Below are positions 52,382 to 63,246 of a stretch of 64,000 nucleotides of DNA, one piece after another. A program made the position numbers and the translations under genes. The stretch's first letter is position 1. Each line of letters begins with the position of its first letter. Under the pieces are notes generated by a model. It had not been told where the DNA came from, searched no databases, and was given only the letters and a program-made list of their open reading frames with translations. The stretch is from Stenocarpella maydis (Eukaryota; Ascomycota; Sordariomycetes; Diaporthales; Diaporthaceae): contig NQMI01000025.1 of NCBI GenBank assembly GCA_002270565.1, forward strand, positions 1 through 64,000, in the 5' to 3' direction.

Positions 52382-52875
52382 CCCGGCTGACCAAGCAACG
52401 TGCCCAGCCCCACGATCGACTTCGGCGGAGTCTCAAACTATTATTATTATTGCCAAGGGCTTTCTCTTCGGCTCTCAACGCATGAACATGGACATGCCGT
52501 GGTGCTTGGAATGGGTTGAAAGAAGCTTAATTTTCAGGAAAAGGCACCCGTGGGGCGGCCTGTTCAGTTACTTGTACGAGGCTTGTTCCTGTCCTCTGCC
52601 CCCATGGGAATGCAGCGCTTTTCGTATCAGGCTCGCCTTTTGAGCGACATGACAGGTCCATCCGAACCCCCCATGTCAAGCTGAACTCATCGAAGTACTG
52701 TCCCACAGTAAGGAACAGCCAGAAACAGGCCACAGCAGCGACAAAATCTGGGTTCCCGTTCGACCGTCTGCCGTCCTGCAGGGTGGCATCCGTTCCTTAG
52801 GGGGGCCAAGCCACGCCAAGGCGCTCGGGGAGGGAGGTGCGGGAGGTGCTATTAACACAAATCCCCAATCTCAAA

Positions 52876-52938
52876 TACTCTCTATCTCTCTCTCCTCTCT
52901 CTCTCTCTTCTCTCTCTCCTCTCTCGCGCGCGCGCGCG
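52876..52938. repeat. CT microsatellite joined to CG dinucleotide run
   Basis: About 50 bp of CT/CTC repeats are followed immediately by CGCGCGCGCGCG. The first type can form triplex and the second Z-DNA. Confidence 0.8.
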
Positions 52939-54315
52939 ACGGGGTATATCCCCCCACCAGTTCCTCGCCCGACGGCGGCGAGTAGCGCGGGCTTTGGGGA
53001 CATTCACTGAAAGGCAGGTGAGATGGCCTGCCAATGTGCACCGTCGCTTGGCGGCAGAGAGACGTCGTCTCGGCAGGCCAACCGAGACCCCGGATACAGC
53101 TGCTCGCCACTGCAGCGTGGGTCCTTGCGGCCTTTGTGCTGCCGTGATATCGAGCGATCGGTGGTAGCGCCAAGGCGTTCGGTCGATGAAGGCCACGTCG
53201 GATGGGAACCTGGGCCCCCCCGTTCAGCTTTCAGTTCAGGGCAGTGCTTTGAACCTGTGACGTTGCTGTACGTCCTTTCTCAGTGGCCATTCAAGGTGTG
53301 CGTAATTAATTATTCGATGGCTTAACGGACGATCGTGTGGGATGGGCGTGAGAGCGTTTTTGTTGATCAGTTTTGACCGAATCTGTCAGCACGGCACATG
53401 ACCGTTGCCCGGAATTTCCTAGATGTTTGCCCAGACATGATGTATCCGTCCTTTCCTGTCTGCAAAAATAATGACGCGGAGTCGGTGACCATTTCCCGCC
53501 GGTGTTGATTGTCTTCTCCCGGGACTCTCTATCTGTAGTCCTTTTAAAAGTATATGACCAACTGTAGGTTAAGAGGACCGAGGCCATCCCTCCACCCCCC
53601 AAGAGGAAACAAACAATAACATACTTTTAGGTTAGTCGTGACCGGCGCATAGCAGCTTCGGCTTAGCCTGACTTCACCCAGTTCACCTAGAAGTCCATCA
53701 ACTCGGCAAAATGGAGATATTACGTCCTAAACTTATGTTTCTTCCACAATACCTATGACATTATGACGTGGTCCGTGGCCCTACGATAGTTGAACAAGTC
53801 TACTACCAGCTCTCTGTTACTCAAGTAGACCAATGCTTGCTTCGCAGCCAGAGGCACGAACTTTATCTATCGTACCCGAAAATGAATTGATAACAAAAAA
53901 AAAAAAAAGGAAATAAAAGAGAAAAGGAAGGCACAAAATATAAAATAAAAACCAGGAGCATCTCTTTGGCAAGCGTGTCATCCTTGGTGCAGGGGCCATG
54001 CTACTATTTTTCCGTCAGTTATGAGTTGAACTCTGGGACCTCCAGGCTGCACCTACTACATCCTCTCTGTATGGATTCAATTCGACCAGATGCCCGAAGG
54101 CAGAAGTGCAACTTTTAGTTACTTTAACATTTGACTCGATCCGGCGAAGCTCCGACCTAAATACCAGGTGGAAAGCTCCTGCCGGGGCGCTGGGAGCTAG
54201 CTATTCATCTAACATTTAAGTATTACGGCTTAAATAGGTATAGAGCGGGTTCACTTGAGGAGCGAGCAGACTAAGTAATAAGGGTGAACCCCATCTACGC
54301 TACCCAATAGCGACC

Positions 54316-54425
54316 TTTAGGCGCTTAGAGGAAGGGCCCTCCATATACCTAGCGGAGGGACCTCTAAGTGCCCAGAGGAGGGACCCCTACATACCTAGAA
54401 GAAGGGCCCTTGGAGGGAGGGCCTC
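54316..54425. repeat. Degenerate about 24-bp tandem repeat
   Basis: Four imperfect units carry GGAAGGGCCCTCCATATACC, GGAGGGACCTCTAAGTGCCC, GGAGGGACCCCTACATACC and GAAGGGCCCTTGGAGGGAGG, separated by TAG/AGA. GGGCCC cores make each unit partly palindromic. Confidence 0.65.
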
Positions 54426-54624
54426 CTTTTTTACCTCGAGTCCTTTAGGTTAAGCTTCTTTTACGCACTAACTAATGTATAAATATTATCATTAATTAGA
54501 GGCAGAGAATTTTAGTGAACTATCTGGGCATAAAGTGTATCAAGATTCCGTTCAGAGACTATTCTGGACGAATAGCATAGCCAGTACTGGCTGTGCCAAT
54601 AACAAATTCATCATACTGGTCTCC

Positions 54625-55777
54625 CTAGGGGAAAACAGTCTCCAGCGCGTTACCATAGTCCGTGTATGACGATCCCATCTTCTCTATATCGTAATCGTTC
54701 CAGTATCTAAAGTACACGTTAATCACCTGTTATGGGTCCCAAAGTGACGGATTCCAGAGCATCCCAAGGCTGAAAGACGGGGGGACTGTAGCAGGACAAG
54801 AATGGTACTTACCCTCCTCCTCCAAGCGCACTCCTGGACTGCCATCCGCTGAAACTGCTCTGAGCCTGGGCGGGCGTCACGCCGTAGGACGGCTTGGCGT
54901 CGTTGACTACCCACAGGAGCGGCACCACCTTCATGCTCAGGGTGTTCTGCCATCCGACCGGGTCGTTGCCCGCGCCGCCGTCGTAGCACTGCAGGTAAAC
55001 CCTATCCATGAGCAGGTTTGGCTCGGCGAGGCCGCTGTTGAGCTGCGAGCGGACCGAGTTCCAGAAGCCCGAGTTGGTGTAGGGCGCGATGGTGTACTTG
55101 TACCCAATGTTCCCGAGCATCCGCCCGAAGGCCACGGTGCTGGACACGTCGTAGATGGACTCGTCGTCGTTGTTGACGGCGTCGAGGCCCCATGCTGTCT
55201 TGAGCGCTGCGAAGTTTTTATATAGCCGCGTGGAGGACCCGGTGCCCGGGCTGGCCACCAGATTCTGGATGTTCTGCGAATTCATGCAGATCTCGACACG
55301 GTTGACGCCCGTCGTGCCCGTCTTGAAGGAGAGGACCTTGTCCGACAGCGCCGTCCCGCCGACGTAGGTGCCGTTGGACGCGATGAGGACATCCGTGCTG
55401 CCTGGGGTGTTCGAGTAGTACACTAGCGTACATCAAATCAGCTATAAAAGCAGGACAGGGCGGATTCCCAAGAGCTATCGGACGAACACAGGCTGCATTC
55501 TTCTCACGGCTTCCGCGGACGCGGCGCCTCGGCCAGGTGTCTTGAGACAGCTCACTCGGGACATCGAGATACTATTTCAGGGCTGCTTACTGATGTCGCC
55601 ATTATCGAGCACGCCGACGCCGAAGATGATAAGACTATTGAAGCCAGATGTCTTAATAGCTGTCGTGTTGGACTTCAGCACATCCTTGAACAGGAATATG
55701 CTCCTGATGTTGGCAGCGAGGACATTGCAGATGAGGACCTGAAAGAGCAGAGCTCTCGCCAAAGCGTAATGTCTCAT
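54625..55777 (-). CDS. Secreted glycoside-hydrolase-like (TIM-barrel) protein
   Basis: Model: exons 55777-55591, 55422-54813 and 54706-54625; 292 aa. Introns are 168 bp (GTAAGC...GCTAG) and 106 bp (GTAAGT...TTTAG, branch TGATTAAC). Residues 1-22 form a signal peptide (ARALLFQVLICNVLA). The body reads like a hydrolase-type barrel: TSGFNSLIIFGVGVLDNGDI, VNRVEICMNSQN, LDAVNNDDES with acidic residues at a strand end, YKYTIAPYTNSGFWNSV, LMDRVYLQCYDGGAGND, VVPLLWVVN. The ending GGGGYWNDYDIEKMGSSY depends on splice 2; a closer acceptor at 54770 gives an early stop and is less likely. It resembles fungal proteins often labelled coagulation factor 5/8-like. Substrate unknown. Confidence 0.75.
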
Positions 55778-57479
55778 CCTGCTGAGATGCTGTCTCCGGA
55801 GTGGCAACTGAATCCTCAGGTTTATCAGGTGCGAGAGAATGCTAGTACCCGCCTTTGAAAGTGGCTGCAAATGCTCCCAGATGTGCGCAGATGCCAATGG
55901 CCGGAACGGAGTTGAACGTTCTCACCTCGGGCGGTTGGAGCGCGGATCACACGGGAGGGCAACGCACGCAATATATAGATAACGTGGGCGTTTGGTTCCT
56001 GGCATTGGCGGTAAAATATACGGGCCGCTCATGTTCACGTGTCGTGTCCGTCAATAGGCATCTCAGTCAGAGTTCTGGCCAATTTCCCGCGGCCGGGGAA
56101 ACAAGCTCTGGCAGGCGGTCCTTCTGCGAACGGCGGTTGAACCTAATCCGGACTGTAACGTGAGATATCGCGGAGTAACCTCAGGGTTGCAGACCAAGTG
56201 GGGTGTAAGTGTCCAGCCGGCTTTAAGGTGGTGCCATGGTGAGAGGGGTGTTATAGCGTTACGAGGGCGAGGGTCCTCACAAGCAAAGCGTGTTGCATTG
56301 TGATTCCAGTGTTGCCTACTAGGGCAGGTGTTTAACGGACTGCGTGCAAAAGCCCTAGGCCATATCAACATGCATTACCGTAGCTTTGCGGGGTGTGGGA
56401 TTTTGCACTAGTGTACGGATTATGTAGGTTCAGCCAATCTTTCCTGAATTCCCGTCGGTTCTATTCTGAAAGAAGCCGGCCACTCGCACCTGCTTCCGAA
56501 GGAGCGTACAACGGTACTCCGTACACCATTTACATTACAGCTATAGCCTAGAAAATATCACCAGTGCCATTTATTGTACACCCAATTAATACATATAGCT
56601 TACATACCTATATTATACCTAAAGAAATTCAACCTCGGGGTTAGGTACCGATATAGGAGCTATAGATATTGGTGTTGTAGGTGTGGGTGTCGTGGAGTGT
56701 TGGAAGTGGGTTATATAGATAGGGTGTCCAAGTATCTATCTGGTTTCTTGCGATATACCAGTGTGCCATCCTTTACCGCAGGTGCGGGTATCTAATTTCT
56801 ATACAGAGCACAGATGTGGAATTCGGTCCATGTCACGGCAGGCCAGATGACTGGACGCGATTTTCTTCTTCTACTTTATCCCCCCCCCCCCAACGATTCG
56901 ATTCATATAGATGCACCATGATGACTGTCTCCATCATGACGTCTGCGCTACTCTTGGTGTGCCCAAACTCTTTTTGGGCTCAAGGGCGTACAGAAGTTCA
57001 TCACGGCAATCTTCAACCCTGAAAGGCTCGCAGGCGGACGAGGCAGGGACTGAAATGTATCTTCACTTGGATTTGTGGCCGAGGTAGGCACCTAACCGGG
57101 CGTGAATAATTATATCATGATGTTTGAGACATTCACTGACGAAAATCAGCCCTGGCCACAGCTCGAGGCATTTGGAGCGTCGGTGGCCAGGTAAGCCGTC
57201 ATGTGCATACGTATCAACTCGATATTTAAAAAGGAATCTGGGTGCCACGTGCGAAACCAGTCTTGCTGCGATCGTGCAGCCACACCATGTTGGATCGGAA
57301 TAAGGAGCTGCCGAGGTATTTCGGAATGCCTCCCCCGTGTGCCGACTTAACAACCGCGCTCCCGCGCTCCCCCAGCCTCTGCTAACGAGGGGAAACCAGA
57401 ATTATAAGTGACTACAAACTCGCAAAATCATTGAAATAAACACACAGGTGGTCTTATTATTAAAATACTTATCAATATA
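55778..57479. other. 1.7-kb intergenic region
   Basis: Promoters of the secreted protein gene (leftward) and the DUF3237 gene (rightward). Twelve C at 56880-56891. Short frames only; nothing recognised. Confidence 0.45.
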
Positions 57480-58129
57480 ATGGCATCCAAACACATACCC
57501 TCCCCGGGCAACGACTTCTCGTCGGGCGAGCCCCCGATGCGCCAGCCACACCTCGAGTTCATATACCGGATCGTGGCCGAGATGGACCCAGGCGCATCCC
57601 CGATCCCAAACGTCCACGGCAGCGCAGTGTCGCGCATAGTGCTTCCGATCGCCGGCGGCACGGTAAGAGGGCCACAGATCAAGGGCGAGATCGTCAGGAA
57701 CAGCGGCGCGGACTGGGCGCAGGAAATCAAATCCCCCAGGGTAGGTAGGGCCCGGCCTCGCAGGCGGCGCGAGCACTTCGGGGGTTGCTAAACAGGGTGC
57801 AGGCGCCGTGCAAGCTCAACGCCCGTTACACGCTCAGGACCGACGATGGGCACTTCATCCTGGTCAATGCCGTGGGCATCGTGACGGGGGGCCCGCCCAG
57901 GCCAGGCACGGGTGCGGCCTGGCCCCCTGAGCAGGGCAAACCTTGGACCGCCTCGCAGGACCAGGTCGAGTATTTCACGCAGATAACATTTGAGGCGGCA
58001 GGAGGGAGCCCGTACGAGTGGATGAACTCGGCCGTCGCCGTGGGAGTCATGACAATGGACGAGGACAGGCCGATTATTGATTGCTATCGGCTGACGAACT
58101 TTCCGGGCATGGGGACGGCGCATCTCTAA
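57480..58129 (+). CDS. DUF3237-family protein
   Basis: Model: exons 57480-57740 and 57803-58129; 195 aa; 62-bp intron (GTAGGT...GTGCAG, branch-like TGCTAAAC). The order of motifs matches DUF3237: LEFIYRIVAEM, IPNVHGSAVSRIVLPIAGGTV, GEIVRNSGADW, then after the splice LNARYTLRTDDGHFILVNAVGI and YFTQITFEAAGGSPYEWMN. These form a small single-domain barrel without signal peptide; some relatives bind ligands but no reaction is established. The AG at 57795 would shift the frame, so the acceptor at 57802 is used. AT-rich DNA lies directly upstream. Confidence 0.82.
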
Positions 58130-59249
58130 CACTAATGCTGATACGCCGCAGTGTGGTCGAAGGCGCATAATATTTGCTGCTTGGATACTTACAGCCGATT
58201 CGTTATTGGGTTTGACGAGTCTCTATAGAAGATGTAGATAGGGGCACGAGGTACCGTAAACCTCATGTGCCCAGCCTTGCTCACACTAATAGGAATCATC
58301 CTCTCATTCGCCGTGTATGCTCAGGCAGGTGACTGACATGGACACAATACCTCATTCAAATCATTTAATGAGAATCGTTGAAACCTGCAAGCTGACCTGA
58401 TGGCACAGGCAAACGAGGTCACCAGACGTGTAGAAGCTCCGACGGCAACGACCAATCATCTTACATGTATCACAGCGACGTGCTATATGTAGATACTCGT
58501 CACCGCCGTCCAGGCCCTTCTCTGCCAGCCCAAACACGGACATTCCTCCAGGCAGAACAACCTCGCCGTGGCAGCCATCACTATCTATAGAGCCACACGG
58601 CCGGATCAACATCTGAGAGCCGCTTGCTGCTGTCTGACCCTGGGATCCGAAGCTGGTCAGTCGCTCTCCAAGAGCCCAGAGGCCCCCTCGTCACCAGGGC
58701 TGCATTAGCGTGCCACCCAGGACCCTCCCGCCAGGCGCACCCACCAGTCGGGCAGACGTTCTAGCTCCCCGGACCCTGAGATTCCAAGCAGACGCCCCAA
58801 AGCCCAGACCCACCTCGCCAATTCGTCATAGACATCAACGGCTCCGATCGTCACGGCCGATTCAGCTCGATTCACTCGGCCCAGATCAGCGTCACAACAC
58901 TCATTTATTACTACGTGTATGTACTCTGCCAACATTCCCTAGGCTACGGGGCTGGGGGTCCCTCCTCCCCTGAAACGGGCCCGCCGCGAAAGCTGGCCGT
59001 CCTCCCTCGATGACAGGCCCGGACGACTTGTTAGCCCGATCAGGCCATGCCACGATACCAGTCAGTGCCCCTCTCGTTCTATCATCATGCCTACCGAGCG
59101 GACCGGCATTTCTGGGCTTGTCTGGCAAGTGCCGATCTGTTCCACCAACCTCGCGCGGCGACTAAGGGGCATTGAGGGGCTAGGGCGCGCTGCAACGTGC
59201 GATCGTGTGGATTTCTGCGGCCATGCGCGTGGATGGTCCGATCAGTCCA

Positions 59250-59318
59250 CCAGCAGCTGCAGCAGCAGCAGCAGGAGGAGGAGGAGGAGGAGGAGGCGGC
59301 GGCGGCGACGGGGCGGCC
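59250..59318. repeat. Compound CAG/AGG/CGG trinucleotide repeat
   Basis: Consecutive blocks of AGC, AGG and CGG units on the plus strand, not in an accepted coding frame. Confidence 0.75.
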
Positions 59319-59899
59319 GGAGGCTTGAGTGAGTAGAGGCTCCCTCTGCTGTCTGCTGGTCAGCCCCTCTCGTCGTCGCGTCTCAGCGGCACGCGACCAT
59401 CATTCGATTACTGTACAGGTATCTGGCATGTTGCGGGGTAAGTGCGTTATGCGCTGGTGAGCAGTGATACTACGTCTCGCCACAAAGCGTGGAGAACAAA
59501 GTATCCCCCATAGGACGAGAGAGCCCGTGAGCTCAGGTGGCGGCAGGGACGGGTGCTGGCTCGCTGGATACTTGCAACCATGCAGTATGGACGATCACCC
59601 TTGCCCCTCCCTTTGATCGGACTTCCCTCCCTCCCCGTCATCGTCATTATGCCACGACTAGGGGCCAGATTGGCGGCTCTGCCGTGGACTGGGGATGGGA
59701 CGGCCGGTCACCTTATTGGTGAGCTCATCACGGTTGACGCTGTGAAAGCTTATTCCTCCCCCAAACGGCTGTGGCGCATGCCCATGGTGCGTTCCGCAAG
59801 CGAGCGGGACCAGACAGAGGGAGAGGGGAGCATCCCGTCCTATCCTATCCTATCCTATCGTCTGCCGTGCTCGAGGAGGCTTGCCTGTCATGGCGATGG

Positions 59900-59907
59900 T
59901 TTAAATA
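59900..59907 (+). promoter_or_regulatory. TATA-like element of small conserved gene
   Basis: TTTAAATA in a GC-rich setting, about 157 bp before the ATG at 60064; a plausible core promoter element. Confidence 0.4.
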
Positions 59908-60063
59908 CCCCGCTTCCCTCTGCCTTTATCGACCAGGCCTCGTCCTTCTCTTGTCCATCTATGCTTGCCTCGCACTTGCTGTATAGGCAGACTCGACCGC
60001 CTACAATCTGCACCCGAACCGAACCACCACCACCCAAGCACATAGTATTTACACGCCATCACC

Positions 60064-60379
60064 ATGGACAAGACTGAACGCTCCAACTCAGTCTCTTCCG
60101 AGTCCTCCGCCACTTCCCCAGTCTCCCCGACCAGATCAGGCCGACGCGGCTCAGGCCCTCTCTTCGCCTCGCTGCAAGAGGCCAAGCGGTCCAATGACCC
60201 CGCCCTGGTTGCACGCCGCCAGAGTCTGAGCGAGCAGAGGCCACCCCCTGGTATTTTTGGCAAGATGTGGAACAAGTAGGTCCCTCCCAGTCTACGAGCT
60301 GTGTAGCAGTATTTGCCTTGCTGTCCCCGAATTACCCACTGACCACGCTGTCTTCTACAGCTGGGTCCGAGGTCCTTAA
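60064..60379 (+). CDS. Small conserved fungal protein, 76 aa
   Basis: Model: exons 60064-60275 and 60361-60379; 85-bp intron (GTAGGT...CTACAG, branch CACTGACC). Splicing changes the end from KMWNK to KMWNNWVRGP. The protein is Ser/Arg-rich and hydrophilic: SNSVSSESSATSPVSPTRSG, RRGSGPLFASLQEAKR, ARRQSLSEQRPPPG, then IFGKMWNNWVRGP. The RRGS and RRQSLS sites look like basophilic kinase targets. Ser-rich proteins ending in FGxMWNxxxRG occur widely in filamentous ascomycetes, by recollection of general form and not by search. No function known. Well-formed leader with a TATA-like element supports expression. Confidence 0.72.
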
Positions 60380-61755
60380 ACTTAAGCATATCCATTTAGG
60401 GAATGTGACCGGTAGGACAGCCTCGTTGCTGTCCATGACATGTTGTTGTATGATAGGAGTGTTGGAACATGGTCGGTCCAGTTTGGCGCTGATTAGCATT
60501 GGATTATACGGCGTGCTGCATTTTATTAAAAATAACGTAGCCACAGATTGAGAGTCAAAATTAAGTTACACTTAAACTCGTGCTGCTCCCATGTTCGAAC
60601 CTTACGTCCCGGTCTCTTCCTGCCGCGCCGTGCCGTGCCCTACTGCCGCACTGCACTGCACTTGCTTTCACAATCTGAGGCTCAAGGACAATTGAGGTTA
60701 CGTGTATAACTTGTTGGAGGGTTTACTTCCACATCCGGAGCTACACTTGGTGAATGTGATCCAGTATCAGTACTCCCTCACTACTTGTTCACTCACCTTG
60801 GCGCTGCGAGGATCTCAACTTGCCTTACCCAACCACTGTGCAGTAGATGCCACTCCACTGTGTGATATCTTCAGCTGGATTTTACGAGAAGACGTCCTGT
60901 CAGACAAGATTTTGGAGACGACGGCCTAGTGATATTTGCTTGTCCAAAAGCACCCGCAACTCGATCAAAGTCTGCAAGGCAGCATCGGCGGAGAGCGCTC
61001 AAACACCCCCAAGGATGATATAGACCCTGTTGTGGTGTGTCCAAGTTAGCCAAGAGAACCGTGCCCTAAAGTAACAATGCGTCCAAATCTGCAGACCCAT
61101 GACTTGGCCGGGGGCTGTTTGGACCTTGTGCCACGGGGTTCGAATGAACTTCATCCGCACCATGACTGGTCAGAGTGGTGTTGCCTCAGCTCGAGGGTGT
61201 GCAGACCATGTCCATCTGAGGCTGATGGGGACATTGTGCTAGAGCACAGGAGGGCAGGCGTTTGGCACCTTGGACAGTTACTATGTATGTATGTATGTAT
61301 GTACGGGCATGATCATGGGAGGTCAGGACGGGACATTTTCTCTCAGGCAGTATACAACATGGTGTAGGTGTGGATGGCAGCAAGCAGGGACAGTGGGCTG
61401 CGGTGATCGAGGACGACAGGACGAGGGCATCAGTGTAGAAATGAAGGAATGTTCATTAGAAAGACTTTTTTGCCATGCAGTTCACCTGGAGCTAATGAAG
61501 TCATAAATCTCTGGCACGCTCCTTGTGTGTAGTCCGCACACAGAAGGCCGCTGTTTTTGAGATACCGTCACAACTCCTCCCACTCAGACAATTCAGCCTT
61601 ATTCAGTCCGAAGCTTCACTCCGAGAAACGAATGCTCAAACCTGTCTGTCAAGGCATGTGGCCCTGTAAGCGCTGCCCTTAGGACAGCGCGGTGTGGTCT
61701 TCCTCTCGGATCCGCTGTATCTAGATACGGTGCTTTTCGCTCTCTGCGTCGGGAA
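60380..61755. other. Convergent intergenic region
   Basis: Between two 3' ends. A TATG repeat lies at 61281-61301. Short frames only. No tRNA-like fold was found. Confidence 0.45.
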
Positions 61756-63246
61756 TTAGCCTCGTGCTGGAGGGACCGGTCCCTTGTTAGACGCCTCACC
61801 GAGTCTGGAGTACAGCATGTACAGGGCCATGCGGTTACACTCCTCAGTACCAGTGATAGTGACGAGTCGCTCGTTGCTGTTATCCTGAGGCTCGTTGATC
61901 TTGATGACGCTGCCACTGATTTGCCGGATCTCGTTAATCTTCTGGCCTCCCTTGCCAATGATGGCGCCAACCATATCGTTGGGAATGTAAATCTGCTGTG
62001 TGAGAGGGGCTCCAGGCATGCCTGCACCACCATGCATCGGCTGCTGGGCCTGGGGGCCAGCATGGGGGTGTGCGCCGACGTGAGGGCCATGATGAGGCTG
62101 TTGCATGTGAGCTGCTGGTCCGTAAGCAGCCCCGGCCTGAGCACCAGCATAGTGCACGGGGATGGCCGGGTTTGGCTGGGCAGGGTGCGGCTGGCCACCA
62201 TAAGGAGGCATGTATGACTGCGGCATCTGTTGACCACGCGGGTCGTGCCGAGGCTGGTTCCTCCCGTAGTTTTCACTTCGGCCGAAGTTTCCACCTGCAG
62301 GTTGAGGCATGTACGGGACGACCTGCATTCCTCCGGGAATGGCGCCAGCTGGACCACCGCTCCGCGTCGCATATGCAGATGCAGCAGGGCCGCCGAAACG
62401 CTCGTTGAGCTGCTCAAGCAGTGTGCTGGCCACATAATACGTGGCAATGTGGACAGCATCGGCGACACCCATGACAACCAATGAGCGCTCGGTCGAGAGG
62501 GGAAGAACCGAGTCTGAGGCATTCAGGCGAGCACCAGATGCTTCCTGGATCTCCTTGATGCGTGCACCACCCTTCCCGATGATGGATCCAATCAGTATGG
62601 ACGGGATGAGCAGCCGGAGTGGGTAGGTCTTGGACTGTGGGTTGGAGGCTTCGGCCAGCGGCTCGTTGTTCAGGGTACGGATAATCAACCCAAATGCCTT
62701 GGCCACGGCGTCGACACTGCCGCTCACGGTGAGGATCCGCTCTATCGCCCCTTTCTGGTAGTCGCTGACTGTGCACTTCGCGTTTGACATTTGCCTGATC
62801 TTGGAGACATTCTCGCCTCCCTTTCCAATGATGGTAGCCGCCTCGGGGCTCGTGATGACGGCTCTGATGTGGATCCATGCTGTCTCGTCGTGGGCGGAGG
62901 CAGCCTGTGCCGAGTTGCCAGCTCCCAGAGAGCTGGTGCTCACGATAGCCTTGGTGTCAGCGGTGGCTTCGGGCGCCGCAGCATCACCCTGGCCATCCTG
63001 AGGCTCGACAGTGTCGCCGTTGGCCTTGGTCTCGCCGTTTGAGTTGACCTCGGCAGCTGGCGTCTCCACGGCGTCTTCGTTGCCGTTCTCGGAAGGGACA
63101 TCGGCCTTGAGATGGACCTCCTCATCGTCACCACGGAGAACCTTGTCTAGTGCCGGGCGCTTCGCATCAGGCTGGTCGGTTCGGGACGGAGACGAGGTCT
63201 CCTCGAGGGGCCGCTTTGCGGACTGAGTTGGGGGTGAGGCCGACAT
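61756..63246 (-). CDS. Three-KH-domain RNA-binding protein (PCBP/hnRNP K-like)
   Basis: Binds single-stranded C/U-rich RNA and is expected to control mRNA stability or translation; relatives are yeast Pbp2/Hek2 and S. pombe Rnc1. Intronless, 496 aa. Residues 1-118 are polar and Glu/Ala/Asn-rich with a basic PDAKRPALDK patch that could be a nuclear signal. Three KH domains each have the GKGG loop: about 122-190 (IIGKGGENVSKIR), 205-280 (IIGKGGARIKEIQ) and 415-482 (IIGKGGQKINEIR). A Pro/Gly/His/Gln-rich linker of about 130 residues separates KH2 from KH3, the usual spacing in this family. Start chosen at the first Met, MSASPPTQSAKRPLEE. Confidence 0.93.
   Translation of the reverse strand: MSASPPTQSAKRPLEETSSPSRTDQPDAKRPALDKVLRGDDEEVHLKADVPSENGNEDAVETPAAEVNSNGETKANGDTVEPQDGQGDAAAPEATADTKAIVSTSSLGAGNSAQAASAHDETAWIHIRAVITSPEAATIIGKGGENVSKIRQMSNAKCTVSDYQKGAIERILTVSGSVDAVAKAFGLIIRTLNNEPLAEASNPQSKTYPLRLLIPSILIGSIIGKGGARIKEIQEASGARLNASDSVLPLSTERSLVVMGVADAVHIATYYVASTLLEQLNERFGGPAASAYATRSGGPAGAIPGGMQVVPYMPQPAGGNFGRSENYGRNQPRHDPRGQQMPQSYMPPYGGQPHPAQPNPAIPVHYAGAQAGAAYGPAAHMQQPHHGPHVGAHPHAGPQAQQPMHGGAGMPGAPLTQQIYIPNDMVGAIIGKGGQKINEIRQISGSVIKINEPQDNSNERLVTITGTEECNRMALYMLYSRLGEASNKGPVPPARG

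Larger units (their letters stand above)
52382..54624. other. 2.2-kb gene-poor region with CT/CG tract and short tandem repeats
   Basis: No gene recognised. It holds a CT-rich microsatellite passing directly into (CG)n at about 52876-52938, an A-run at 53895-53909, and a degenerate tandem repeat at about 54316-54425. Open frames here are short or derive from the microsatellite. Confidence 0.5.
58130..60063. other. 1.9-kb gene-poor region
   Basis: No gene recognised. Contains a compound trinucleotide repeat, CAG then AGG then CGG (59250-59318), and a (TCCTA)n run at about 59838-59860. Short minus-strand frames (58361-58612, 58705-58935) lack recognisable content. Confidence 0.45.

Noticed and set aside
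54730..54769. Proximal third exon of the secreted hydrolase-like gene
   Set aside because: It needs a 43-bp intron and ends at a stop after 13 codons. The acceptor at 54707 has a good branch point and gives a family-like C-terminus.
61120..61175. Possible tRNA T-arm (GGGGTTCGAATGAAC)
   Set aside because: The arms do not pair as a T-stem and no acceptor or anticodon stem can be placed around it.
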